A stretch of 29,043 nucleotides of DNA from Terana coerulea (Eukaryota > Basidiomycota > Agaricomycetes > Polyporales > Phanerochaetaceae): contig JAKOGH010001170.1 of assembly GCA_024811115.1 (NCBI GenBank), positions 1-29,043 on the forward strand. The letters are read 5' to 3'. Made by a program: the position numbers and the translations under genes. The first letter of the stretch is position 1. The number at the start of each line of letters is the position of its first letter. Below, one piece after another: positions 18,755 through 29,043 of this stretch. The notes beneath the pieces were generated by a model, which saw only the letters and a program-made list of their open reading frames with translations, was not told where the DNA came from and made no database searches.

Positions 18755-20290
18755 ATGGGCAGACGCAAGGCATCCTCGACCTCGCCGCGTGAAGGCACGC
18801 CCTCACAAAACGAGGCCCTCGACAGCGTGGGGGACCTCAGCGACATCACACACTCGGGCTCTGGGCCCCTGCGTTTACGGACGATGCGAACTGGGAGGAC
18901 GAACCGGCATATAACCTCGCTCGCCCGCACGAGGCTTCACCCTCGTCAATGAACGACTCAGGCAGCGTCAGCTCGCGCTCCTCTCGCAAACGCAAGTCCG
19001 TGAGCAGGAAGATTTTCGTTGCCCAACCCAACTCCGGCCGAAAACCTTTTTCTCCCAGGCGAAAGGGAACATCTCGGAGAACACACCTCCGTTGGTGAAC
19101 CTCAACAGGGAGCAGCTGCGTGGCGCGCTGAGCCACGGAGCCTACCACACAGGGGAATATGTCTTCGACATCCTGAAGACATGCCTCTGGCTCCTCCGCA
19201 AGCCCCTATCCCTCATCCTATTCATATACCTTCTCGCATATCTGTTGAGCCTCGTCTCGAACGCCTTCCGCGCTGTTATTGCGCCTATATGCTGGGTCCC
19301 CGGCATCTCGAACACTCCGCTGTGCTACACTTCGTCTTTGCCGAAGGTGCCTCAATGGGCCGACTACCCCAAACTTGCTGAGGTACAGGGAACGACTTTC
19401 GAGAAGCTTCTCGACGAAACGATTGGCGGCGCAGGGCTCAATCTCGATGTCAAGAAGTCGGAGATGGTTACAAAGGATCTCATCGTGCTAGTCAAGTCCA
19501 GCGACCTCAAGAGCAAGGATTCCCTGGCTCGCCATTTGGAGAAATTTGTTGAGACTGCCAAGACCACTGGGCGCGGTCTCCATCGGCTCAGTTCACGAGT
19601 AGGAGGCGCGGTCGACACGTACGTTTTTGTCTTTTTAGACTGTCGAACCGGTACTGACAATGTTGAAGTGTTATCGCCGTCAACGATCATGCCTTACACA
19701 CTATTGAGGCCCATGTAAACTCCAAGTCTGCGCTAACCAAGCTCTGGCCGTTCAGCAACACTCTCACGACGCAGCAAGTTGTCACCCAGACCTTCACCAG
19801 CGCCATGTCCGTGCTCTCCACACAAATGCAGCGCATCATCCTCGAGGCCGAGGCCAACCTGCAGAATCTCGAGATCATGGAAGAGATGCTCACTACTCTG
19901 CATGAGATCGTCTCCCACGAGAATGACTCCATCTCTGCAGCGAAAGAAGAGCTGCTAGCTCAGCTATGGACTATCCTTGGAGGGAACAGGAAGGAGCTGA
20001 GGGGCATGGATGGGCATCTCTTCTTACTCAAGGACATCGGGATGTACCGCGCTCGTGCGACCGCACACATCGCCGCGGCGCTGCACACGCTAATGGGCAT
20101 GCAGGAGGATATGGAAGAGCTGAGGGAGCGGGTGTCGGCGCCTCAGTTGCTTGGGGATAAGGTGCCTGTCGAGGTCCACATGAAGAGTATTCGCGCGAGC
20201 TTGGAGAGATTGCAGGCCGGCAGAGTGAAGGCGGAGGCGAAGGGGGACGAAACACGTAGACAGATTATGGGATCGGACGAAGAATATTGA
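18755..20290 (+). CDS. Basidiomycete membrane/coiled-coil protein, one apparent frameshift
   Basis: Three exons: 18755-18999, 19059-19618 and 19669-20290. Introns are 59 and 50 nt (GTGAGC...CTCCCAG; GTACGT with TACTGAC branch...GAAG). The total is 1427 nt, one short of 476 codons. The frame must shift by one base near 18865-18885: the first 40 codons (MGRRKASSTSPREGTPSQNE...) and the following TDDANWEDEPAYNLARP segment are in different frames. Features in order: an acidic/Ser-rich N-terminal region, a basic SSRSSRKRKS stretch, LVNLNREQLRGALSHGAY, a hydrophobic membrane segment in exon 2 (LSLILFIYLLAYLLSLV), and a long helical, probably coiled-coil, C-terminal half (QRIILEAEANLQNLEIMEEM). I recall this as a conserved Agaricomycetes hypothetical; nuclear-envelope or ER location is only a guess. 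The shift may be a sequencing error. Confidence 0.72.
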
Positions 20291-20633
20291 ACGTGCCTGC
20301 CACGTCGAATAGCATGTATTCAATTGCAGTATTATTGTAGCAAATTAGTGTAGCTTTATCTATCCCAGATTCGTGTGCGTCATCATCGATATCCTAGGCC
20401 ATGTTGAACAGTGAACGTTTGAACATGGAGGACACAAAGGGACACAAGTGCTTGAACGTCCTTCGGCGCTTGTTTGCTCAGGGATTGAACTCGCGTTTAC
20501 CGCGTCGCTGATCTTGCTGTCTCATCCGAACCACCACCTTCAAGCCACGAATAGGGTCTACTGCTTCATATCTCTACTCACTCTGGTAACAAATCCCCAA
20601 TCCGATGGTGGACTGGCATTGGCATTTAAACGT

Positions 20634-20690
20634 GTAAGTACAGTGAATACCACTCACTGCCAGTCCCACTGATTTACTGTATGCGCCTAG
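20634..20690 (+). other. Predicted intron upstream of the F-box start
   Basis: GTAAGTA donor, CACTGAT branch region and CGCCTAG acceptor, 57 nt. A second possible intron runs about 20713-20804 (GTAAGAG...TTTACAG). Together they suggest a spliced 5' UTR, or short 5' coding exons I cannot phase, for the next F-box gene. Confidence 0.4.
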
Positions 20691-20878
20691 TCTGTCACCA
20701 AAAGACCGTCGAAGTAAGAGTTTACCACCATTTCCCTCTAAGACAGCGCACGGCCGGCTTCCAAGTGGGTTGTCCATTTTATCTGGGGTTTCATCTTAAT
20801 TTACAGGCTGTCAGGGACAACCCTGAGCAACGGAACGAGCGAATTCGTCGGAAGGTGCGCAACATTGAAACACCCGTC

Positions 20879-22265
20879 ATGGCACACATTAATGACCGTA
20901 TGTGGCATGAATTGGACAGAGATGTAACGGCGAAATCAAGCATAGAGGCCCCAGCGGGTGTTCCTCTGAAGGTTCGACACGGCATCGACACGCTACCGGT
21001 TGAAGTGTTCGACATCATCTTGAACTTCGTGATCTACGACGACTATCATAAGAGGAACGTGACCTCCTGCTCTTTAGTCTCGAAGACCTGGCGACGACTC
21101 TTGCGAAAGCATCAGTTCCGCTCCGTCTACCTCCACATACCATGGAGATCGAAGGCAAGCATTGCCATGGAGAACCTCATCCTTAGACCGATGTTCGTCT
21201 CCGCCAAGAGGTTCATCAAACATCTCACGTTGAGCTCAGCGGGAGATATGGTAGGCTATACCTACGTGAGCTTGGATTTTTTATCACTCCTTCCCCTTCT
21301 GCCCTCCTTGCGCGTACTGCATCTCAATGGCTGGCTCCCGAACCAACGCCTGCCCTCCCGTTACAAAAATTGGGTGCGTTCCCCCTCTGGAGACTCTGGC
21401 GTTGACAGAAACCCCTACGACAACCGACGTGGTGACCCTCTGTGACCTCTTGCACATTCTCGGACCTATCAAAACCCTTCGCATCGATAACCGAGTCGTA
21501 ATGGGCAGACGAGGCCACCCTACATGGAACAGCTGGCGACTCCCTCGCATATCAACCTTTGCTTTCTATGGCTACCCGAGTTCTGAATTGTGCAACTTAC
21601 TGCGACACACACAACTCATTCCGAACATGAAAAGGTTGGAGTTGATCCCTTCGGACGCTTCTGCTATCGGACGTACGCTTGACCAGCTGAAATCAATCAA
21701 CCCATCAATAGAGCACTTGAGTTGCCGGATAGTTGCTTGTGAGTTGTCTGTTTATGTGCTGCAAAGTGCACAGAGTGGACTGACGCCTACTTTAGTTGCG
21801 GAGAACTTAGGGCGTGGACCATGGAATAACCTATCTGGCCTCAAGTCCCTACGCACGCTCACACTAAACGTCGAGATTCTTAACACCATACGTGGTGCGA
21901 CAGACAACGAGCTGCAATGGGCAGCCTGGCCACACGCGGAGTACGCAATATCGACCCTAGAGCCGTCCGTCAAGCTAGATTTTGTGGAGATCAAAATCAC
22001 GCCGAATTACGGTGACGATCATGATCCGAAACTCACTTCGCTTCGCGACAAAATGCCGCAACGGATGCGCGTCCATAGGCAGCACATCGCCAGACTCGAG
22101 GATGAGCTAGTGAGGCTCGTAAACGGACGGCGCTTGGGATTCGTGCGTGTTGAAGTGCACATGAATAATATGAAGAGAGGAATCCCTGCTTTCTACCTCC
22201 CTTGTAATGCGGTGATTATGGATGTTTTCCCGGAACTCCATAAACTCGGAGCTCTGCGTATGTAA
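20879..22265 (+). CDS. F-box domain protein with one apparent frameshift
   Basis: The F-box (GIDTLPVEVFDIILNFVIYD, then SCSLVSKTWRRLLRKHQFRS) is followed by FIKHLTLSSAGD and the leucine-rich LLPSLRVLHLNGWLPNQRL. The first frame runs to 21445, but homology passes to the +1 frame near 21375: after RYKNWV the family pattern resumes as PPLETLALTE and continues to FPELHKLGALRM at 22265. A GTTCCCCC run sits at the shift, so one extra base (or two missing) may be an assembly error or a recent mutation. Both halves remain long and clean. The ATG at 20879 (MAHINDRM) gives a normal spacing to the F-box; the same frame opens at 20681 if the upstream introns are ignored. Its likely role is SCF substrate recognition, target unknown. 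Confidence 0.7.
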
Positions 22266-22269
22266 AACC

Positions 22270-22960
22270 CCAGTGTCTCCGAGCTCTCGTAGTAGGTGAG
22301 TACGGCAGCCTGTTTGGCTCTGCGTTCGCGACTGATCATGTCGAGTCGCTAGTTACGTCATGTACCGCACCAGACAAAAAATCGCGAAAAATACATCATT
22401 TTCTTGTGTCTTTGCACGGTCAGTTGATGCTGCATGACGTGCTTGTGCGTTGGCGTTCTACCCGCTTGTGCGATGGCATGTGAGGACCTCTTTCTCAAAT
22501 TGCCATTCGCGGCGCTTGGCGCCCGCCACACCGGCAACGGAGCATACCCAGGAGAGCACCGTAGATCCAGCCTCCGGCTCCCAAGCTGGCGCAATTAATA
22601 CATCATTTTAGGAACGTCACGAGCCACCGGAGAGGCTGGAAAGGTTAATGCGGGTGCGTCTTGTGGTTGACGGAGGGCCAGAACATCCTCACTGCTTTAC
22701 TCAACTGTGTACGATGTTTCAGTTCCGGCTGGCGAAAGGGGCGCCAGGTGAGACGTTGAGTCAGATGTGCTCCCGCACGTTGAAGGCGATGGCCTTGGCA
22801 AATGCTGATCCATATAAAGCTGCGGTACAACTCGCAACTCGGCCCAATTCAACAAAAGGCTTCAGCCGAGAGTCAATATCCAATAACCAATACCGAAGCA
22901 GTGAGTTCGACTGCGCATATATTGTGCCGCCATTTGACTTTCGTCGCAGTACAATACCAG
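22270..22960. other. Intergenic, no gene seen
   Basis: About 690 bases between two same-strand F-box genes. The word ATACATCATTTT occurs twice (near 22391 and 22599). I see no open frame with coding character; promoter elements of the downstream gene must lie here but no clear TATA stands out. Confidence 0.35.
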
Positions 22961-22961
22961 C

Positions 22962-24309
22962 ATGAGCCCACCTACCAGCAGCATTAACACCGTCCTACCT
23001 GTTGAACTTTTCGACAGCATCTTCGACGAGGTTCGGCGTACCGACGCCAGCAAGGCGAGCCTCATCCGCTGCTCGCGCGTCTCGAAAGCGTGGAGGCATC
23101 TCGTCCTCAGACACCTATTCCACTCGCTCTCTCTCGTCGTCAGAACCCTCGGCAGGCCGCACGAGCCCACGCTCCGGTACATCCAGGACTTCATACAAGC
23201 GCCCATCTTCTCGCAGGTGAAGGACGTCGTGCGCAGCCTCACTTTGCGCTGGGGCCCCACGACTCGCAGGCCATCGGGCTCGACTTCCCCGCGTTCCTCC
23301 CGCTGTTCCCGGCGCTCCGCACCCTCGAGCTGAGGGGCACCCTCTCGGCGCGGCTGCCCTCGCACGAGCGCACGCCTCGGTGGCTCCCCGCCCTCGACCG
23401 CCTCGTCATCCGCGGCTCTGAACGGGCGGGCGAGCACGACCCCGTGCGCTGTGCGACGTGCTCTGCGTGTTCGGCATCGTGAAGGAGTTGCGGCTGCACA
23501 GCCTGCGCTGGGCGTGCTGCACGGCGGAAGAGATGTATGAGGACTGGGCGGGCGACGACGGCGGGAGCGCGTGGTACTGGCCGATTGCACTTGCGGCTGC
23601 CGGTGCGGAGGAGGACTGGAGCCAGTGGACGCTGCCGCGGATCAAGGCGCTCATCCTAGACGACGTCGCGCAAGACGCTGCTTTGACGGGCATTTTCAAC
23701 AAGACGGCGATCCTCAGCGAAGTTGAGCGTGTGGAGCTCGCAGGACCGGACCACAACTGGCTCCAGCTCTTAACGGCTCAGCGGCCAACGCTGGTGCCAT
23801 CTTACCACCTGCCCTTCGACTGGCGCTGCCACGACGAAAGGTGTGTCTTTCCTTAGTTGAACCTCGGTCTACACTCGCTGACCGCGCTTGAGCCAGAAAA
23901 CCTGTCGGCCCTTCGCTCACTATCTTCGTTCACCGTGGTCGTCGACCTACCCGCGACCGGCGCAACTTCAGCAGGCGTCCCATGGTCTCGCCTTCGTTCC
24001 AACCTCTCTACCCTTGATGCAACCTCGAGCGTTGAGACCCTCGTACTCCAGCTCGCCGGGACGTGCTTCGGGAGTCCAGCGCAGGCGAAGTTGGACATGT
24101 GCGCGTCATTGCGGGAGGCGAGCGCAGCGATCGCTCAGGTGGAAGAAGAGTTGGTACGGATGGTCGAGCAGAGACGGCTGCGCGCGGTGGAGGTCGGTCT
24201 GTGCCTCAGGCCTTCGAGGCCTAGTCAGGCACCCTCGCGTCATTACGCATCGCCTGACGTCGTCCGGGAGTGCTTTCCTCGGCTCCATGCAATCGGAGTC
24301 TTGTCGTAG
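22962..24309 (+). pseudogene. Decayed F-box protein gene
   Basis: The start ATG at 22962 is followed by a typical F-box (NTVLPVELFDSIFDEVRRTD, then LIRCSRVSKAWRHLVLRHLF), RYIQDFIQAPIFSQV and VVRSLTLRW. The frame then breaks near 23265 (GGGGCCCC run) and resumes in another frame as HDSQAIGLDFPAFLPLFPAL with RTLELRG. It breaks again near 23440 and resumes as LCVFGIVKELRLHS. An in-frame TAG at 23854-23856 precedes LNLGLHSLTALEPENLSALR, which runs to FPRLHAIGVLS at 24309. Both shifts look like one missing base. Three lesions argue for a pseudogene, but the intact flanking protein sequence means poor assembly cannot be excluded. Related in layout to the F-box genes at 12.5-14.0 kb and 20.9-22.3 kb. 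Confidence 0.75.
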
Positions 24310-24419
24310 GCGGAGGAAGCCAAAAATGGGTGCCCGAGTGCTGTTCGTAACTGGGCTCGTGAGCTTATAATTGTATGCGGAACTTGACTTGTAACATCGT
24401 GCGAAAATGTACTGTTGGA

Positions 24420-24824
24420 CTATAAAACTGTGAAGTCCAGTTTGGATAATGGGTACATTACTTGGTTATAACAGAGGGTACGGCTACTGTCTCATGCCCG
24501 CATTAGAGACCGGTATACGTACTCACATCTGGAAAAAGGTGTGGTCCGATATAGGGATATAGAGCGGTTATAGGCCTTATATCACTTTTCGGTTATCCCC
24601 GAATATGTAGCAGCATTTAGTGACCTGCCAGCATTTGTAGCAACCTATAGCTTCTGCCCAAAGTATAAAGCTGAAAATAGTCAACATATTTCACATACTA
24701 TAAGCTCTATACATTGCTATCACGACTACACATCACTATAATACAAAGCTGTTATCAACCAATGGTATGTTTCAAGGATCAAAACAAATTATATTTATTA
24801 TATCTACACTAATACATGGGTAGT
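24420..24824. other. AT-rich non-coding stretch
   Basis: Markedly more AT-rich than the neighbouring coding DNA, with many TATA/ATAG words and no open frame of note. It may be an insertion scar or decayed element next to the broken GLTP gene; I found no inverted or direct terminal repeats. Confidence 0.35.
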
Positions 24825-25473
24825 AGGGTTCTGTGGTGGAGTCGAGCACGGCCAACCACTTGTTCAGTTCCGCATCAAGCTTGTCCTGGGGCACCGCTGG
24901 GCCGCCTGCAGGGTCGGCAGCGAGTTCTCTCGTACAGCGTGGCCCTGTGCAGGCAGGCCTTCATCGCCACCTGCGAAAGCTTAAGCCCACGAGGGATATC
25001 ACGGGGATAGGCTGTTGCGTACCGTGAAGATGGCCTTCACCACGAAGTTGTGGTACTTCTTCAGCGTGGCCTCGTAGGCAGAGGTAAACACGGCCGAGAG
25101 CTTGGTGCTCTTGTTTGCCTGCGCGGTCTGCAGCGCCTTACACGCAAACGAGAGGCCGCGGAGCAGCCACAGCAGGCCCTCAGTTGCGGTGCGCTTTTCC
25201 CCCGGTTTTTCGTTCACGACGAGCTGCTCGAGAGTAGCTGATTCTGCGGGGGCGGTGTCATATCGGGTGTGCACTTTCTGTGGGACAGGTCTGTCAATGC
25301 ATGGCTTGTAATCCATTCTCATGTGAACTCACAGCGATGTTTCCCTTCAAATCAGCCTGCACCACAGTAAACACAACGGAGCGAAGGAGATCTAGCCTAA
25401 TGATTAGCTTACTTCCGCACCAAGCTTCGGCGAGCACTGAGAGAGCTAGCTTCAGTGGCTCCGAAAGCAACAT
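24825..25473 (-). pseudogene. Glycolipid transfer protein (GLTP)-like gene, frameshifted near the 3' end
   Basis: Exons on the minus strand: 25333-25473, 25023-25277 and about 24825-24970. Introns are 55 nt (25278-25332) and 52 nt (24971-25022). The GLTP fold is recognisable: LDLLRSVVFTVVQADLKGNI, then TATEGLLWLLRGLSFACKAL, then EATLKKYHNFVVKAIF and VAMKAC after the second intron. Residues used by the family for sugar binding (the Asp/Asn/Lys of the D..GNI.K region, the Trp of LLWLLRG, the His of YHNF) are present. Near 24920 one extra base throws the frame, ending it at 24875; the expected continuation (DKLDAELNKWLAVLD) is in another frame. The normal C-terminus is missing, and the first 25 residues do not match the family. 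GLTPs move glycolipids between membranes; this copy is probably dead. Confidence 0.72.
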
Positions 25474-25479
25474 TTTGTA

Positions 25480-27400
25480 ACATAGTCAGTATGTGTACAC
25501 AGACGGGATGCACGTACATCACCATTGCACAGAGCGGGCGACGGCATAGAGTCCTTGGTGAAAGAGGGGGTGGCGATGGTGGTTCAAGTTCAAGGCGTGT
25601 GGGAAGGCTGGGTGATGCTGACGCGGCCGATTTAACAGCAAACTGTCAAACCCTATCTGAACGGGAAGCGAGCAGCCAGTACTGGAGTGCGCGTACTATA
25701 AGATTGCTGCCTGCACTGACATCCAATTCCCGCCTTCATACTTCCAACTCCATGGCCATGTCCAGTGACTGAGTACCGAACGCTGAGCACCAGGGCTGGA
25801 AACATTGCGACCGCGAACTGCGATACCGTAAAATTCGCAGAACTGTGATGTAGCATCGATCTAGGACAGATTAGTGTTAATGAGACTGTCAGTAACCTGT
25901 TCCAATGGGCTTACCTTGAGAAAGGTCACGTATGAGCGGCAGTAGGTCGTTGTGGTTGGTGAGGAAGAGCTGGGCTCCGAGTACTTTCCGCTCCGAGTCA
26001 TGATCAGTGTTGTGGCGCTTCAAACCAGACGCCCTGAAATCGGCACCTCATTCTCTCTCGGTTTGTCACCGTTTTATTAACACACAGGTTATATATGCTA
26101 GGTAGATCAGAAGAGCTGAAAGTGAGTTTATTTAGCAGTATATAGCGATGTAGTCATACTACTGAAGCACTCATAGTGCCCGGCCATGCTACATCGGCTA
26201 TAAAGTGCTACACCGGTACGCCCCGCGCTTGCAGGGTCTAGGTACGCTATATATTGCTATTTTTCTGTCGCCCGTGATACGAGCTTGGGGGTTTTTCCAG
26301 ATGCACATCGGAAACCTCGCCCTCCGCGCAGTGAGTCCGATGTCGATGAACTACTATCATGCGCCAAATCAAAGTGGTAGCCTTCGTGGCGTCGTCGGCC
26401 ATCTGCATCAATGGAGCGGTGGGAGACCATCCGTGTTTCACTGGCGTTTGACGATGGATCTGTTCTTGAACCCAGCCCTTACGTTATGTTCACTAGAAGC
26501 TGGTAGCTTCAATCACGTCTCCGCACTGCGCAACGATGCTTGCTAGAACGCAGAAACTCTTCGAATCAGAGAGGGCGAAGACGAAGTGCCAGGGAGCCTC
26601 GACGTCTACCGCTCCGCTTCCGCCTAGGTTCGACCGGGTCCTTTCTCTACTCTACCACCGCTCTGTGCTCGGTCGGCTTCGGATTGTTCAACGAAGCGAT
26701 GTGGAATGGCCAGGAAGGTTGTACGCGGTGAGCCTGAGTGCATGGCGGGTTAACAGTCAGTGTGTGGAGGCTGGGCGGGATCAATGTACGTCTCCTTCTC
26801 TTTATTGCGGCCCGCTGCAACAGCGATGCACCTTATTGACATAGCTCCTATGCTAAACCCAGACTATGTCTGTTTTGTGGTAGCGGGTCGCTCTGCCATG
26901 CTTGGCGTGTACTGTCCTCCGCTTAGACGATGCATTTGTTTATCTGCATTCACTTGTCAAATTCTCTGGAGGTGACACTGCCGGTATATGCCTCCCCGTA
27001 TTAGCGTCTATCACCCTTCTGACTGTTCTACTCGGGTTCGCCTCATTGTTTCCCGCCCTGTGAACCAACTTGGCAATTTCCGGCCAGCGCGGTGCCGGCT
27101 GAGACGTGCTTAGCAATCACCAAGCCGACTGATGGCGAGGGCGCGCCGCCCGACTCGGACTCATTGACCCCTTGCGCCCGCGCTGAGCGCGTGTCGCCGC
27201 ATCGATGCGGCGTGTATCATGTTCGCCGTCCGACTCGGACAGCGTGTACCAGCACCTTCAGATGCTGCTCGATGGTCCGTCTCTCGCTTCACAGTTTGTC
27301 ATGGCCCTTGTCGGGCGTGGAACCGCCGGATGACCAGTCCTCGATGTCAGGCGACGAACGATATTGAGTATTATTGACGACGACTCGGACGGCGAGCTGA
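25480..27400. other. About 1.9 kb without a supported gene
   Basis: Open frames up to about 113 codons occur, but none shows a domain, signal peptide or consistent splice pattern. 26080-26270 is AT-rich with repeated TATAGCG/TATATAG words, like 24420-24824, so the GLTP fragment is bracketed by two AT-rich stretches. 27100-27400 is GC-rich and contains the CGACTCGGAC repeats. Confidence 0.35.
27150..27240 (+). promoter_or_regulatory. Paired CCG-N3-CGG elements upstream of the Rossmann gene
   Basis: CCGACTCGGAC occurs at 27150-27160 and 27230-27240, with a one-mismatch version at 27380-27390. CCG-N3-CGG is a plausible Zn(II)2Cys6 binding arrangement. They lie 130-370 bases upstream of the start at 27516, before the TATA word. 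Alternatively they reflect Asp-Ser-Asp codons of an unrecognised coding fragment. Confidence 0.3.
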
Positions 27401-27422
27401 ATCAGATGCGTTTCTCAGGACG

Positions 27423-27428
27423 TATAAA
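27423..27428 (+). promoter_or_regulatory. TATA box of the Rossmann gene
   Basis: TATAAA 88 bases upstream of the start codon at 27516, followed by a C/A-rich 5' leader typical of fungal genes. Confidence 0.5.
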
Positions 27429-27515
27429 GGTCGTCCTGGGATTCCTCCTGAAAGCCAGCACTACTTCACAAACACACTCTCAAAACATCCACTCATCCAT
27501 ACTCTCCTCGAAGTC

Positions 27516-28901
27516 ATGTCTGCCGCCAAGACTCCCGTCCTCTTCCTCGGTGCCACAGGTGTGTGCTGTAGCAGTCTTTGACGATGTGACGTGCTAAAGG
27601 AGTGTGCCATGCAGGCTACATCGGAGGCACTGTCCTCAACCGCCTCCTCGCTCACCCTACTGCGAAGTCGCTGGACATCACCGTTCTTCAACGGTCAGAG
27701 TCAAAGGCCAAGGTGCTTGAGAAGCACGGTGTCAAGACGGTCATAGGTTCCGTCACGGACCACCAGTTTCTTGAGGACATCACGTCGAAGGCGGATATCG
27801 TCTTCTCCATCGTAAGTCAACACTTCGCGCTTCTCATCCGCCTTAACTCAATTAACATGTGGCTCAGACTCATGGCATTGATGTCCCAGTCATCCAAGCG
27901 CTTCTTAGGGGCACCAAGAAGCGGTTCGACGCCACCGGAAAGGCCCCTATACTGATCCACACTGTAAGACCTTTCCACAGAAAGTTGGGCGGCAGATACT
28001 AACGCTACATACACACAGTCGGGCACTGGCACCTTCGCCACCCCAGCAAAGGGAATGTTCCCGCGTGACCTGGTCTACGACGACCTGAACGCTGAGCAAA
28101 TCGAGACCTTGTCCGACGAAGCATTCTTCCGGGCTATCGACAAGGAGATCGTGGCGGCGGACAAGCAAGGTGGGTCTCGTGTTTCTTGACTCTCATCATT
28201 TAAAATTTGCGAATTATGCGCACAGGCCATGTGAAGAGCTACATCATCCTCCCAGCCACCATCTACGGCATACCGTCGACGCCGTTCGTCGACGCAGGCA
28301 TCCAAAGCATTTTCTCCATCCAGATCCCCGCGCTCATCAAGACCTCGCTCGCCCGTGGGCAGGGCGCGGTAGTGGGGAAAGGACTCTCCACGTGGAACAA
28401 CGTTAGCATCGACGACAGTAAGTCCCACCCGCTCCAAGCAGACTTCCAGAGCTGACTCGGGCTGCACAGCGGCGGACCTGTACCTCGTCCTGTACGACGC
28501 CGTCACCAAGCCCGCCAACACTCTCGGGCACGGCCGCGAGGGCTACTACGTCTGCGAGAACGGCTCGTACGCCTGGCACGACCTGACGAGCGAGATCGCG
28601 AAGGTGCTGCACGCGAAGGGCCTCGGCAAGGGCCCGGAGCCGACCGCGTACACCCCGAGGAGCTCGCCCAGTTCTTCCCGTCCGAGGTGACGTCGACTCC
28701 ACTGGTGCGCTGACATGTACACGACCTGACAATGCATATCTGTTGCGCAGGATTGGAAACTTCCTCGTCGGCAGCAACTCGCGCGCCGCGGGCAACCGGT
28801 CGCGGTCCATCGGGTGGAAGCCGCAACACACGACCGCGGACATGCTGGCGAGCATCGGCGCACAGGTTGACGCGATCCTCAAGTCGCAGGCGGCGCAGTG
28901 A
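27516..28901 (+). CDS. NAD(P)-binding Rossmann-fold protein, NmrA-like
   Basis: Seven exons: 27516-27558, 27615-27811, 27868-27963, 28019-28169, 28226-28417, 28470-28686 and 28751-28901. They total 1047 nt and stay in frame (348 residues). The N-terminal PVLFLGATGYIGG carries the GxxGxxG dinucleotide-binding loop on beta-1/alpha-A. LDITVLQRSESKAKVL follows as beta-2, and VIGSVTDHQFLEDITSKADI resembles the usual GD..D region. Later segments YIILPATIYGIPSTPF and RSIGWKPQHTTADML match atypical short-chain dehydrogenase/NmrA proteins of fungi. Substrate and activity are unknown; members may be redox sensors or reductases, probably cytosolic. At the end of exon 6 the in-frame peptide (TPRSSPSSSRP) looks unnatural, whereas another frame gives PEELAQFFPSE. 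A missed base in the CCCC run near 28654 is possible, but restoring it would upset the next junction. Confidence 0.87.
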
Positions 28902-29043
28902 TGATTCCGAGGGCAGTCTTACCTATCCTAGACGCTAGAACATTTCCAGGACTCTGGTGTATTTTTAGTTAGCATATTCAACTGTCTTCGGCGTTGGGTC
29001 ACGAAGTTACACTTGAGTTTTCCGCCACGCAGAGTACCTCGGT

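Overview
The window looks like nuclear DNA of a mushroom-forming basidiomycete (Agaricomycetes; Polyporales-like is a guess). Genes are broken by many 45-70 nt GT-AG introns with CTNAY-type branch sites. Protein content is typical of that group: F-box proteins, a secreted serine-rich cupredoxin-fold protein, small secreted LysM proteins, and conserved basidiomycete hypotheticals. There is no bacterial gene organisation.

Layout. 1-3600 has no secure gene; one weak two-exon candidate lies at 451-711. 3640-5930 (+) is a striking intron-dense locus: 13 predicted 50-61 nt introns, an internal tandem duplication, and one copy of a GCAGACCGCTC motif in each of its eight long exons. I could not assign it to any family. 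6081-6875 (-) is a conserved basidiomycete hypothetical. 6900-10440 is gene-poor and holds a 226-bp tandem repeat and a complete non-autonomous DNA transposon (8409-9041) with 31-bp terminal inverted repeats and 8-bp target duplications. 10540-14240 is a tandem duplication of about 1.87 kb carrying F-box genes on the minus strand; the 10.6-12.0 kb copy is broken and the 12.5-14.0 kb copy looks intact once its intron is removed. 14281-15171 (+) is a GPI-type serine-rich cupredoxin that has lost part of the usual copper site. 15338-17703 (-) holds two LysM paralogues with matching exon structures, including a 16-nt microexon. 18755-20290 (+) encodes a membrane/coiled-coil basidiomycete protein. 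20879-22265 (+) and 22962-24309 (+) are further F-box genes with frame lesions. 24825-25473 (-) is a frameshifted glycolipid transfer protein gene. 25480-27400 holds no gene I can support. 27516-28901 (+) is a seven-exon NAD(P)-binding Rossmann (NmrA-like) protein.

How it fits together: no metabolic cluster is evident. This is an accessory, rearranged segment of duplicated F-box and secreted-protein genes, decayed copies and a mobile element, bounded by a conserved gene on the right. Several genes are broken by single-base shifts, some in homopolymer-rich sequence, so pseudogenisation and assembly error must be told apart. The most unusual object is the 3.6-5.9 kb repeat-exon locus, which may be a structured spliced non-coding RNA or an orphan repeat protein gene.
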